From Clostridia bacterium (lineage in GTDB: Bacteria > Bacillota > Clostridia > Christensenellales > Borkfalkiaceae), in NCBI GenBank assembly GCA_017462735.1, contig JAFTQO010000007.1, forward strand, positions 35,890 to 99,889: a stretch of 64,000 bases of DNA, in the 5' to 3' direction. Every line of letters begins with the position of its first letter. Position 1 is the first letter of the stretch. The notes under the pieces were generated by a model, which worked only from the letters and a program-made list of their open reading frames with translations, had not been told where the DNA came from and searched no databases. Positions 25,098 through 33,928 of the stretch are shown here, piece by piece. Both the position numbers and the translations under genes were made by a program.

Positions 25098-25958
25098 TTA
25101 TCCCTCTAACTTTTGTAAAAATCTGTGCAGGGCGTCCTGCCAAGTAGGTAAACGCTCAAACCCTGCTTGCGTTAATTTTTCCTTGTCTAAACGGCTGTTG
25201 AAAGGCCGTTTTGCTTTGGAGACGCCGTATTCTGCCGTCGTGACGGGTACGACCTGGGTCGCATAACCCGCTTGGCGGAAAATCTCACACGCGAACTCGT
25301 ACCAAGAGATATAACCGCCTTCGTTGGTCGCGTGATAGTAGCCGTATTTTTCGCTCTCCACCATATCGACCAGCAGTTTGGAAAGGTCGTAGGTATAGGT
25401 GGGGGTGCCGACTTGGTCGCAAACTACCCGCAAGGTCTCGTATTTTTTGCCGAGATTGAGCATCGTTTTGATGAAGTTGTTGCCGTTCTCCCCAAAGACC
25501 CAAGCGATACGCACAATAAAGTATTTCTCTAAAAGGGAAGAAACATACTCTTCCCCTTCTAATTTCGTTTGTCCGTAGTGGTTGAGGGGGGCGTATGCTT
25601 TGCAGTCGGGCGTCCAAGGTGTTTCGCCCGTGCCGTCAAAGACGTAGTCGGTGCTTATGTATACCATTTTACAACCGATATTTTTACAGGTTTCGGCGAT
25701 GTATTTGGTGCCGAGTGCGTTGATAGCGCGCACCTTGTCAGCGTTGCTTTTCTCTTCAGCAGCGTCCACCGCCGTCCAAGCCGCGCAATGCACGACGGCA
25801 TCGGGGGAAAGGGCGGAAAGGAGGGTTTTAACCGCTTGTTGGTCGGTGATATCCATTTCTTCAATATCTACGCCTACCGCCTCGTGACCGCGCAAATGCA
25901 GTTGTTGTACGACGTCGTGACCGAGTTGACCTTTGACGCCCGTGACCAGCACTTTCAT
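25098..25958 (-). CDS. rfbD: dTDP-4-dehydrorhamnose reductase
   Basis: The 286-residue short-chain dehydrogenase-type enzyme does the last step to dTDP-L-rhamnose. It has the N-terminal nucleotide-binding motif TGVKGQLGHDV, the STDYVFDG stretch and the YGQTKLEGE motif holding the catalytic Tyr and Lys (about residues 131-135). It sits between rfbB and rfbC in the minus-strand operon. Confidence 0.95.
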   Translation of the reverse strand: MKVLVTGVKGQLGHDVVQQLHLRGHEAVGVDIEEMDITDQQAVKTLLSALSPDAVVHCAAWTAVDAAEEKSNADKVRAINALGTKYIAETCKNIGCKMVYISTDYVFDGTGETPWTPDCKAYAPLNHYGQTKLEGEEYVSSLLEKYFIVRIAWVFGENGNNFIKTMLNLGKKYETLRVVCDQVGTPTYTYDLSKLLVDMVESEKYGYYHATNEGGYISWYEFACEIFRQAGYATQVVPVTTAEYGVSKAKRPFNSRLDKEKLTQAGFERLPTWQDALHRFLQKLEG

Positions 25959-25970
25959 AGTTTCCTCTCG

Positions 25971-27014
25971 TTATGCTTTTTTAGCGTCCTTTAAACGCGC
26001 TCCGTACATAGTATCGAAATAGTTTTGATATTCTCCCGAAAGGATGTTTTGCCACCAATCTTTATTTTCGAGATACCAAGCAATCGTCTTTTTGATGCCG
26101 TCTTTGAACATCGTCTCAGGCAACCAGCCGAGTTCGGCGTGGATTTTGGAAGGGTCGATGGCGTAGCGCATATCATGCCCCTTTCTATCGGTGACGAAGG
26201 TGATTAAGTCTTCGCTTTTGCCCAGCGCTTCGACGATAAGTTTGACGATGTCGATGTTGCGCATTTCGTTGTGCCCGCCGATGTTGTATACTTCGCCGAC
26301 TTTGCCGTGGCGGATAATCAAGTCAATCGCTTTGCAATGGTCTTCGACGTACAGCCAGTCGCGGACGTTGAGTCCTGCGCCGTATACGGGCAACGGCTTA
26401 TCCGCCAGCGCGTTGGCAATCATAAGCGGAATGAGTTTTTCGGGGAATTGGTAAGGACCGTAGTTGTTGGAACAACGACTAATCGTCGTCGGCAGCCCGA
26501 ACGTCCTATGGTAAGCCCCGACGAGCAAATCCGCCCCTGCTTTGGAAGAGGAGTAGGGAGAACTCGTTTTGAGGGGGGTCGTTTCGGTAAAGAGCAGGTC
26601 GGGTCTGTCAAGGGGCAAATCGCCGTAAACCTCGTCGGTAGAGACTTGGTGGTAGCGTTTAACGCCGTATTTTCTCGACGCATCCATAAGCACCTGAGTT
26701 CCTAAAATATTCGTTTCCAAAAAGACGGCGGGGTTTTCAATGGAACGGTCCACGTGGCTTTCCGCCGCGAAATTGACGACGATATCGGGGCGTTCTTCTT
26801 CAAAGAGCGCAAAGACTGCGTCCCTGTCGCAGATGTCGATTTTTTCAAAGCGGAAGTTAGGGTTTTTTAAAGCCTCTTCCAGCGTCTCTAAATTGCCGGC
26901 ATAGGTGAGTTTGTCGATGCAGACGACTCTGTCTTCTGGGTGTTCGTTGAGTTGTAAGTAGACGAAGTTGGCGCCGATAAAGCCTGCACCGCCCGTCACT
27001 AAAATAGTCGCCAT
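25971..27014 (-). CDS. rfbB: dTDP-glucose 4,6-dehydratase
   Basis: The 347-residue SDR-extended enzyme does the second step of dTDP-L-rhamnose synthesis. The NAD motif [10 protein letters not shown] is at the start, STDEVYGDL near residue 125 supplies the Thr/Asp/Glu catalytic residues, and [12 protein letters not shown] holds the Tyr-Lys pair. The conserved [20 protein letters not shown] segment is present. It lies 17 bp after rfbA and 12 bp before rfbD. Confidence 0.96.
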   Translation of the reverse strand: MATILVTGGAGFIGANFVYLQLNEHPEDRVVCIDKLTYAGNLETLEEALKNPNFRFEKIDICDRDAVFALFEEERPDIVVNFAAESHVDRSIENPAVFLETNILGTQVLMDASRKYGVKRYHQVSTDEVYGDLPLDRPDLLFTETTPLKTSSPYSSSKAGADLLVGAYHRTFGLPTTISRCSNNYGPYQFPEKLIPLMIANALADKPLPVYGAGLNVRDWLYVEDHCKAIDLIIRHGKVGEVYNIGGHNEMRNIDIVKLIVEALGKSEDLITFVTDRKGHDMRYAIDPSKIHAELGWLPETMFKDGIKKTIAWYLENKDWWQNILSGEYQNYFDTMYGARLKDAKKA

Positions 27015-27031
27015 TGTCCGTGTTCCTTTTG

Positions 27032-27940
27032 TTAATTTTTTGGTTTGATAGCAGCGGGGTAAAGGATGTGTCCGTCAGCGACCCGCTTTAAGTATTCGCC
27101 GTATTGGTTTTTCGACATCTTTTCGGCTACGGCAAGCAGTTGTTCTTTCGTCATCCAACCGTTGGCGTAGGCAATCTCTTCTAGACATGCGATTTTCAAG
27201 CCCTGATGCGTCTCCAACGCCTGTATGTAATTGGACGCCTCCGTCAGCGACTCGTGCGTGCCTGTATCCAGCCAGGAATATCCTCGTCCCAGCGTCGTTA
27301 CGTGCACTTTTCCTTGTTCTAAATACAAGTTGTTGAGGGTGGTAATTTCCAATTCCCCGCGGGCGGAAGGGCGTACTTTTTTTGCCATTTTGCTGACCCC
27401 TTTCGGGTAGAAATACAAGCCCGTCACGCAGTAGTTGGATTTAGGGCGTTCAGGCTTTTCCTCAATGGACAGAGCGTTGTTTTCTGCGTCCAATTCCACG
27501 ACGCCGAATCTTTCGGGGTCCTTGACGTAATAGCCGTATAAAGTCGCGTTGCCCTTTTCGGCGCGTTGTACGGAGTTGCGCAGATGATTGACGAGCCCAG
27601 CACCGTAGAAGATGTTGTCGCCGAGTACGAGCGCGCAGGCGTCGCCGCCGATAAATTCTTCCCCGATGAGGAAGGCTTGCGCCAATCCTTCAGGCTTGGG
27701 CTGTACGGCGTAGGAGAGGTTGAGTCCCAACTCGCTACCGTCGCCCAGTAGGTTTTCAAATCTCGTTACGTCCTCGGGGGTCGTGATAATCAAAATATCC
27801 CGTATCCCTGCCAACATCAGCACGGAAAGGGGATAATAAATCATCGGTTTGTCGTATACGGGCAACAGTTGTTTGCTGGTGACGAGCGTGAGCGGATACA
27901 ATCTTGTGCCGCTGCCGCCCGCTAAAATAATCCCTTTCAT
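27032..27940 (-). CDS. rfbA: Glucose-1-phosphate thymidylyltransferase
   Basis: The 302-residue enzyme makes dTDP-glucose, the first step of dTDP-L-rhamnose synthesis. The N-terminal signature [11 protein letters not shown] and the downstream [18 protein letters not shown] are diagnostic, and [11 protein letters not shown] marks the metal-binding Asp. It is the first gene of the operon and follows a consensus promoter by about 65 bp. Confidence 0.96.
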   Translation of the reverse strand: MKGIILAGGSGTRLYPLTLVTSKQLLPVYDKPMIYYPLSVLMLAGIRDILIITTPEDVTRFENLLGDGSELGLNLSYAVQPKPEGLAQAFLIGEEFIGGDACALVLGDNIFYGAGLVNHLRNSVQRAEKGNATLYGYYVKDPERFGVVELDAENNALSIEEKPERPKSNYCVTGLYFYPKGVSKMAKKVRPSARGELEITTLNNLYLEQGKVHVTTLGRGYSWLDTGTHESLTEASNYIQALETHQGLKIACLEEIAYANGWMTKEQLLAVAEKMSKNQYGEYLKRVADGHILYPAAIKPKN

Positions 27941-28004
27941 CCTTTTCCCTCGATGTGCGGATTTTTGTTTTTTATTTTATAAAAAATAAAGGCGCACTGA
28001 AAAC

Positions 28005-28033
28005 ATTATATCCTACAATCTTCCGCTTGTCAA
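28005..28033 (-). promoter_or_regulatory. Sigma-A promoter of the rfb operon
   Basis: On the minus strand TTGACA, 17 bp, TATAAT: perfect consensus upstream of rfbA. Confidence 0.9.
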
Positions 28034-28166
28034 GCGCTGGTTAAAAAAAAGCCGAAAAGTAGGGGCAAACGGACGGGAAACAGGATAAAAAAAGGTAAAA
28101 AAGAGGGGATTTGTTCTTTTTTTTGGTTTTTTGAAAGTTGTGGAATAAAAATCGAAGAAAAATCGT

Positions 28167-28196
28167 TTGACATTGCGCGTGGGTGTGTGCTATCAT
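28167..28196 (+). promoter_or_regulatory. Promoter of the glycine riboswitch/symporter unit
   Basis: TTGACA at 28,167 and TATCAT at 28,191 with an 18-bp spacer, about 30 bp before the aptamer. Confidence 0.7.
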
Positions 28197-28230
28197 AATG
28201 ATACTTTAATAAAGCGCGCCAAAAGAAGTA

Positions 28231-28348
28231 GGCAGGAGGGAGACCGACTGCCGACGGATGGCACTCCGGAGAACCCCGCTTTGGGCGGGTGCCGAAGGGG
28301 CAAGACGGCAAAACCCGTCAATCTCTCAGGCAAAAGGACAGAGAAAAG
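28231..28348 (+). ncRNA. Glycine riboswitch (single aptamer)
   Basis: The segment contains the conserved glycine aptamer blocks: GGGAGACC, GGAGAACC, a GC-rich P3 arm (CCCCGCTTTGGGCGGG), GCCGAAGGGGCAA, then AATCTCTCAGGCAAAAGGAC and AGAG. Only one full aptamer is seen; short flanking pairings may replace the second. A 16-bp palindrome AAGTTTTATAAAACTT (28,355-28,370) and a terminator form the expression platform. Glycine binding would be expected to permit transcription of the symporter, by family precedent. Confidence 0.93.
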
Positions 28349-28381
28349 CGTAGGAAGTTTTATAAAACTTGCTTTCTTTGC

Positions 28382-28407
28382 GGACGGAGTAAAACCGTCC
28401 TTTTTTT
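28382..28407 (+). terminator. Riboswitch-controlled terminator
   Basis: GGACGG, 7-nt loop, CCGTCC followed by TTTTTTT, placed 26 bp before the symporter start. Confidence 0.88.
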
Positions 28408-28432
28408 GAGCAAAAATACAAGGAGAAAAGTT

Positions 28433-30061
28433 ATGTTAGAATGGTTATCAAACGTTAATTCTTTCATCAACGACCTCGTTTGGGGATGGCCAATGATCAT
28501 CTTGATATTGGGTACGGGTATTTACCTTACGACGCGCACCAAGTTTTTGCAAGTCCGCAAGTTTGGTACTTCGTGGGGGGAGACGATTGTCCCTACGGTC
28601 AAGAGCATTGGGAAAAAGAAGAAAGGATTGGCATCTAAAAAGGAAAATAGCGTATCTTCTTTTGAGGCGTTTGCTACCGCCATTTCGGGTACGGTCGGTA
28701 CGGGCAATATCGTCGGTGTTACGTCTGCGATTATGACAGGCGGTCCAGGTGCCGTCGTTTGGATGTGGATATCCGCTTTCTTCGGGATGGTGACCAACTA
28801 TGCTGAAAACGTCCTTGGGATGTATTTTAGAAAAAAGGATAACAACGGCGAGTTTTGCGGCGGTCCTGCCTATTATTTGAGCGAAGGGTTAGGGCAAATG
28901 GGCAAAGGCAAAACTAATTCCTTTATGAAAGTTTTGGGTAAAATCCTTGCCGTTGCGGCGGCAGTCTTCTGTGTATTTGCGGCAATTGGTATGAGTGGCG
29001 TTCAAACAAATAAAATCGCTGACGTATTCCAAGGTGTTATTCCTGGTGACGAAACGATTATTGGGCTCATCGTAGGTATCGTTGTGGCAATCGTGCTTGC
29101 GTTGGTTATTCTCGGTGGTATCAAGAGTATAGGTAAGGTAGCCTCTATCCTCGTGCCCTTTATGTCCTTGCTCTTCATTTTGATGGCGTTTATATTGATA
29201 TTTACCAATCTCTCTGCGGTTGGCAACGCTTTCGCGTTAATTTTTGGCAATATGTTCACCTTCCCTGCGGTGGCTGGTGGCGTTGGTGGCTTTGCCTTCT
29301 CGCAAATTATCCAAAAGGGGCTTGCGCGTGGTATCTTCTCCAACGAAGCAGGACTTGGCTCCTCTGTTATCGCGCATAGCGCGTCTGCTACGCGTGAGCC
29401 TGTCAAACAAGGATTTTGGGGCATTTTTGAAGTGTTCTTTGATACCTTTATTATTTGTACTTTGACGGCACTTGTCGTTCTCATTGTTTTTGGCAACGAG
29501 GCTGGTATGCAAAACGTATTGTATAAATTGGTATGGAATGCGGATACGGAAAAATGGAAATATGCCTACGAAGACGCGCAAGTTTCTTCCATGGCGTTCG
29601 GTGCTATGTTTGGAGGATGGGGTAATATCGGTACGATTTTGTATTCGATTATGCTTCCCCTATTTGCTTTCACTACGATTTTGGCTTGGTCTTATTATGG
29701 AGAAAAGAGCGTCGAATATCTTTTCCGAAAGACAGGAGAAAAGGGCAAGAAGATTGCAAAACTCGTTTTCAAAATTTTGTACATTTTGTTGACGATTGCG
29801 GCGGCGTTGATTACCAGCGACCTCGTATGGGGGATTTCCGACACCTTCAACGGGCTGATGGCGCTGCCCAACCTTATCGGTCTAATCTTCCTTGGAGGCT
29901 TAGTGGCGAAGATTACCAAAAACTATTTCGACAGAAAGAAAGGCAAAAACGTAGAGCCTATGTTGTCTGCTTATCCCGAACAAAACGAAGAATTTAAAGC
30001 GGATTTAGCCGAAGAACAAGCGGAAGAGGCGCAGGCGAAAGCAGAGCCTCAAGCGGAATAA
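28433..30061 (+). CDS. Sodium:alanine/glycine symporter (AGCS family)
   Basis: A 542-residue inner-membrane symporter with about ten to eleven helices. The family signature around ATAISGTVGTGNIVGVTSAI (residues about 78-98) and GLARGIFSNEAGLGSS (about 300-315) are intact. The C-terminal tail is charged. The glycine riboswitch upstream points to glycine (and alanine) as substrate. The ATG at 28,433 has AAGGAG 7 bp upstream; the longer open frame would run through the riboswitch and terminator and is rejected. Confidence 0.95.
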   Translation: MLEWLSNVNSFINDLVWGWPMIILILGTGIYLTTRTKFLQVRKFGTSWGETIVPTVKSIGKKKKGLASKKENSVSSFEAFATAISGTVGTGNIVGVTSAIMTGGPGAVVWMWISAFFGMVTNYAENVLGMYFRKKDNNGEFCGGPAYYLSEGLGQMGKGKTNSFMKVLGKILAVAAAVFCVFAAIGMSGVQTNKIADVFQGVIPGDETIIGLIVGIVVAIVLALVILGGIKSIGKVASILVPFMSLLFILMAFILIFTNLSAVGNAFALIFGNMFTFPAVAGGVGGFAFSQIIQKGLARGIFSNEAGLGSSVIAHSASATREPVKQGFWGIFEVFFDTFIICTLTALVVLIVFGNEAGMQNVLYKLVWNADTEKWKYAYEDAQVSSMAFGAMFGGWGNIGTILYSIMLPLFAFTTILAWSYYGEKSVEYLFRKTGEKGKKIAKLVFKILYILLTIAAALITSDLVWGISDTFNGLMALPNLIGLIFLGGLVAKITKNYFDRKKGKNVEPMLSAYPEQNEEFKADLAEEQAEEAQAKAEPQAE

Positions 30062-30072
30062 AAGTAAACACA

Positions 30073-30110
30073 AAAAGAAAAGACGGGTTGTTTGCCCGCC
30101 TTTTCTTTTT
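30073..30110 (+). terminator. Intrinsic terminator after the symporter
   Basis: AAAAGAAAAGaCGGG, loop, CCCGcCTTTTCTTTTT: long stem with T-rich tail. Confidence 0.88.
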
Positions 30111-30205
30111 ACAAAAATAACAAAACTTTTACATTTTTTCAATAAAAGACAAACATTGACGAGGTATGATAACAGGGTAGAACGAAAAGTATAAGGAGAA
30201 GCGCA

Positions 30206-31108
30206 ATGAACGCGATAGAAATCAAGAACTTATCCAAAAGTTTCCGTGGGCTGTACGCGGTAGACGGGCTGAATATGACGGTGCCCGTAGGCAGTATATA
30301 CGGTTTCATCGGGGAAAACGGTAGCGGGAAATCGACGACGGAAAAACTCATCTGTGGACATCTCGTCCCCGACTGCGGGGAAATTAAACTGTTCGGCAAA
30401 GATTATACGGACGCAGGGGTGCGCGTAAGGGTTGGCGCTCTCATTGAAAACGCAGGTTGTTTCCCGGGTTCGAGCGTGTGGAGCAATCTTATGATGCAGG
30501 CGATTAACCTCGGCTTAAAAAACCCCGAAGCAGAGATAGAACGGGTTTTAAAAATCGTTAGAATGGAAAACAGCGCGAAGATAAAATTCAAGTCCTGTTC
30601 GCTGGGGATGAAGCAGCGCATAGGGATAGCGATGGCGCTTCTCGGCGACCCTGCCCTGCTTATTTTGGACGAACCGATCAACGGTTTGGATACGGACGGA
30701 ATGCGGATTATGCGGGAGATTTTGGTGGACATCACCAAGACTTACGGTTGCACGGTGCTCATATCTTCGCATGTTTTAGGGGAATTGGAAAAGATTGCCA
30801 CCCATTACGGGATTATCCGTCAAGGGAAGATGATACAGGAACTTTCCGCTAAGGAAATGGAGAGCCGCGCCAGGGTGTTCGTAGCCTTGACGACGGAAGA
30901 TATGGCGGGCGCGAAAGCGGCGCTTAAAGAAAAGTACGGCAACGTCAGCGAAGAAGAGGGGTATCTGCGGGTATACGACGAAGAGAACGTAGAATCCGTC
31001 GTAGAATATCTTCTGCAAAAGGGGCACGTCGTTAGCGAAGTCAAAAAGAACAAAGTCGGGCTGGAAGAATACTACGTGCAACTGATGAGCAAAAAGGAGG
31101 AAGAGTGA
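30206..31108 (+). CDS. ABC transporter ATPase, BcrA/NatA type (copy 1)
   Basis: A 300-residue ATPase with Walker A GENGSGKSTT, signature CSLGMKQR (in place of LSGGQ, usual for the BcrA group) and Walker B LLILDEPINGLD. The C-terminal ~80 residues form the extra domain typical of peptide/bacitracin exporters. It pairs with the permease that starts one base after its stop. The pair is duplicated immediately downstream. Peptide or antibiotic self-protection or export is the family role; no lantibiotic genes or two-component regulators are nearby. Confidence 0.92.
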   Translation: MNAIEIKNLSKSFRGLYAVDGLNMTVPVGSIYGFIGENGSGKSTTEKLICGHLVPDCGEIKLFGKDYTDAGVRVRVGALIENAGCFPGSSVWSNLMMQAINLGLKNPEAEIERVLKIVRMENSAKIKFKSCSLGMKQRIGIAMALLGDPALLILDEPINGLDTDGMRIMREILVDITKTYGCTVLISSHVLGELEKIATHYGIIRQGKMIQELSAKEMESRARVFVALTTEDMAGAKAALKEKYGNVSEEEGYLRVYDEENVESVVEYLLQKGHVVSEVKKNKVGLEEYYVQLMSKKEEE

Positions 31109-31109
31109 G

Positions 31110-31931
31110 ATGGAAAGAGAACTTACCTTTGAAAAACCCAGCGTATACAAACGCTTGAAAGGTATGCTCGGCGTCGATTTTTACCGCTTGTTCCATACCC
31201 CGCTGTTTTACATCTTTTTGGCGATAGCCGCTATTATCCCCGCGATGATTTTGGGGATGACGAGCATAGAGACGGCGGAAGGAGTAACTTCTCCCTTATA
31301 TACCAATACGTGGCAGGTCGTTGCCGCGGGCAGACCGCTGTACGCCGTCAGCAGTATCGCCGAATACGCCAATATGAATATGGTCTTTATTTTCGGCGGG
31401 ATTATGGTGTCTATTTTTATCGGGCACGATTATAAGAGCGGGTACGTCAAACAACTGTTTACGACGCACGCCAAAAAACAGGATTATATCCTGTCCAAGA
31501 CGGCAATCGGCGCCTTTTCGATGGCGTGTATGTGCGTGACTTATCTGTTGGGTACGGTGCTTTCTGGCGCACTTGTCGGCGCTTCTTTCTCCGTCGACGT
31601 GGGCGGGCTCGTGTGCGCGCTTCTTGGAAAAATTTTGATGAGTTTGGGTTGGGCGAGTTTGTATACCTTCCTCAACGTGATTTTCCGTCGGTATTTTTGG
31701 GTGTCTATCCTTTCCTGTTTCTTCTTTGGCACGGGGATTTTGATTGTTGGTGCGGGGGCAATCGTCGGGGAGTCCGTCGTACTCAATCTCTTCTTATACG
31801 GTTCTTCCGTGTACGCGTGCTTGTCGGGGAATTTCTTAACCGTGCTCGTATGCCTGTGCTGTTCGGTGGCTTGGACGGTCATTTACGGGCTTCTCGGTAC
31901 TTGGATACTGTATAAGAGCGACGTCTATTAA
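31110..31931 (+). CDS. ABC-2 type permease (copy 1)
   Basis: A 273-residue membrane protein with six hydrophobic segments and the start motif GMLGVDFYRLFHTPLFYIFLAI, paralogous to the permease at 32,849 (which reads SMLKVDFRRMFTTPLYYIMVGI). Both carry the DxKSGYVKQLF / DFRSGYAKNLF segment. It lacks any recognisable substrate motif. It forms an exporter with the ATPase upstream. ATG follows GAGGAAGAG at close spacing. Confidence 0.87.
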   Translation: MERELTFEKPSVYKRLKGMLGVDFYRLFHTPLFYIFLAIAAIIPAMILGMTSIETAEGVTSPLYTNTWQVVAAGRPLYAVSSIAEYANMNMVFIFGGIMVSIFIGHDYKSGYVKQLFTTHAKKQDYILSKTAIGAFSMACMCVTYLLGTVLSGALVGASFSVDVGGLVCALLGKILMSLGWASLYTFLNVIFRRYFWVSILSCFFFGTGILIVGAGAIVGESVVLNLFLYGSSVYACLSGNFLTVLVCLCCSVAWTVIYGLLGTWILYKSDVY

Positions 31932-31942
31932 CGAGGTGAAAA

Positions 31943-32848
31943 ATGAACGCAATCGAAATTAAAAATTTGACGAAAAACTTCGGTGAAAAACAGGCGCTTA
32001 GCGGCTTGAATATGACGGTGCCCGAGGGGAGTATATACGGTTTCATCGGGGAAAACGGTAGCGGGAAATCGACGACGGAAAAGATTATTTGCGGGCTCAT
32101 ACATCCTAGCGGCGGCGAGGTGAAATTGTATGGAAGACCGCATACGGACGGGGACGTGCGCGCTAAAATCGGCGTGCTCATAGAATCCCCTGGATGCTTC
32201 CCTGGGTGCAGCGTATGGAATAATTTATTGATACAAGCGGCAAATCTGGGGATAAAAAACCCTCAAGAGGAAGTACGCAAAGTATTAAAGACGGTGCGTA
32301 TGGAAGGGGCGGCGTCCAATAAGTACAAAAACTGTTCGCTGGGGATGAAACAGCGTATTGGGATAGCGATGGCATTGCTGGGTAATCCTACCTTGCTCGT
32401 GTTGGACGAACCGATTAACGGCTTGGATGCGGACGGGATGCGGATTATGCGCGAGGTACTTATCGATTTGGCGCAAAACCACGGCTGTACTATCGTCGTG
32501 TCCTCTCACCTTTTAGGGGAACTTGAAAAGATAGCCACCCATTACGGTATTGTCCGCGGCGGAAAAATGATTAGAGAGATGACGGCGGAAGAGTTGGAGG
32601 CAAGTTGCCCGACCTTCGTGGCATTGCAAGCCAAAGATATGCCTTTGACGAAGCGGGTGCTTGCTGAAAAATATGCGCGCGTCGAAGAGGACGAAAGCGG
32701 GTATTTGCGTGTATACGAGGCGAAAAACGTGCAAGAGGTCGTTACCTATCTGTACGGAAAGGGGATTATCGTCAGCGAAATCAAACGGGCGAAAATAGGG
32801 CTGGAAGAGTACTATATCGATTTAATGAAGGGAAAGGGGGATAGATAA
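31943..32848 (+). CDS. ABC transporter ATPase, BcrA/NatA type (copy 2)
   Basis: A 301-residue paralogue of the ATPase at 30,206 with the same Walker A (GENGSGKSTT), CSLGMKQR signature and DEPINGLD Walker B. Around Walker A the two genes are identical for over 50 bases (30,294-30,346 against 32,029-32,081), well above their general similarity. It starts 11 bp after permease 1 and ends directly before permease 2, so all four genes form one operon. Confidence 0.92.
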   Translation: MNAIEIKNLTKNFGEKQALSGLNMTVPEGSIYGFIGENGSGKSTTEKIICGLIHPSGGEVKLYGRPHTDGDVRAKIGVLIESPGCFPGCSVWNNLLIQAANLGIKNPQEEVRKVLKTVRMEGAASNKYKNCSLGMKQRIGIAMALLGNPTLLVLDEPINGLDADGMRIMREVLIDLAQNHGCTIVVSSHLLGELEKIATHYGIVRGGKMIREMTAEELEASCPTFVALQAKDMPLTKRVLAEKYARVEEDESGYLRVYEAKNVQEVVTYLYGKGIIVSEIKRAKIGLEEYYIDLMKGKGDR

Positions 32849-33667
32849 ATGCAGACGACGTTTGAAAAAAACGGGTTTAAAAAACGCCTGACGAGTATGC
32901 TGAAAGTGGATTTTCGTCGCATGTTTACCACCCCGCTTTACTATATTATGGTAGGGATTTCTCTCGTGATTCCCGTACTCATCCTCGTAATGACGTCGAT
33001 GATGGACGGGATGGTGTCCGTCGATCCGCAAACGGGCGCGGAGACGGTGATGGAAGGATTTGATAATGTCTGGCAAATCTTCGGCTCTCTGTCAAGCGCT
33101 AGCGCAGGCGGCGCTTCTATGGCGGGCGGGATGAGTTTGACGGCGATGTGCAATATCAACATGCTGTATTTTGGGGTGGCGGTGTTCGTTTGCCTGTTCG
33201 TTGCGGACGATTTTAGAAGCGGCTACGCTAAAAATTTGTTTGCCGTTCGCGCAAAAAAGACGGAATATATCCTGTCCAAGACGGTGGTGGGATTCGTTGG
33301 CGCTGCCAGCATGCTGATTGCCTTTTTCGTCGGTGCGATGATAGGTGGCGGCGTAGCGGGGTTGCCCTTTGCGATGGAAGGTTTTACCGTAGGTAATTTC
33401 GTCGCGTGCTTGCTCTCCAAAATTCTGTTGAGTAGTATTTTCGTGGCGCTCCCTCTTTTGGCGGCGGTCATTGCCAAACAAAAAGGCTGGCTTTCCATCC
33501 TACTTTCATTGGGCTTTGGGATGATGTTTTTTGCCGTTATCCCGATGGTGACGCCTTTGGACGCTACGGCTTTGCACGTCGTATTGTGCCTCGTCGGTGG
33601 AGCAGGACTTTGCGTCGGCATCGGCGCCATTAGCACCCTCGTGTTAAAAAAGACGAGTTTAGTATAA
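32849..33667 (+). CDS. ABC-2 type permease (copy 2)
   Basis: A 272-residue six-segment membrane protein, paralogue of the permease at 31,110. It starts immediately after the stop of ATPase 2, with AAGGGGGATAG as ribosome site. A small glycine/alanine-rich insert (SSASAGGASMAGG) lies in the first outside loop. It ends the operon before a terminator. Confidence 0.87.
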   Translation: MQTTFEKNGFKKRLTSMLKVDFRRMFTTPLYYIMVGISLVIPVLILVMTSMMDGMVSVDPQTGAETVMEGFDNVWQIFGSLSSASAGGASMAGGMSLTAMCNINMLYFGVAVFVCLFVADDFRSGYAKNLFAVRAKKTEYILSKTVVGFVGAASMLIAFFVGAMIGGGVAGLPFAMEGFTVGNFVACLLSKILLSSIFVALPLLAAVIAKQKGWLSILLSLGFGMMFFAVIPMVTPLDATALHVVLCLVGGAGLCVGIGAISTLVLKKTSLV

Positions 33668-33797
33668 AGAAAAGACGGAGTTTGGACTTTGGTTCATTTC
33701 TACTAAAGAATAAGACGAGTGTAAGGGTTCTTCTTTTAGAGATTTTTTGAAATATTAAAAATTTACGAAAAATTGCACTTTTCAAGCAGTCAAGGCA

Positions 33798-33831
33798 AAA
33801 AAGAACTTGGATTCAAGCCCAAGTTCTTTTA
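33798..33831 (+). terminator. Terminator after the ABC operon
   Basis: AAAGAACTTGG, 6-nt loop, CCAAGTTCTTT followed by T and AGTGTTTTT. It lies 130 bp after the last permease. The rest of the 33,668-33,928 gap is AT-rich and shows nothing else I can name. Confidence 0.75.
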
Positions 33832-33928
33832 GTGTTTTTATGGCGAGGTAACGGCTTTATTAGGAGAGATATTATATAGTGCGTGGATTAAAAGGAAGTA
33901 AGTCAAGATTCTATTTTGGAGGAACACA

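Noticed and set aside
28289-28432. Longer start for the symporter within the riboswitch
   Set aside because: The extra residues would come from the aptamer and terminator, and the AAGGAG site lies before 28,433.
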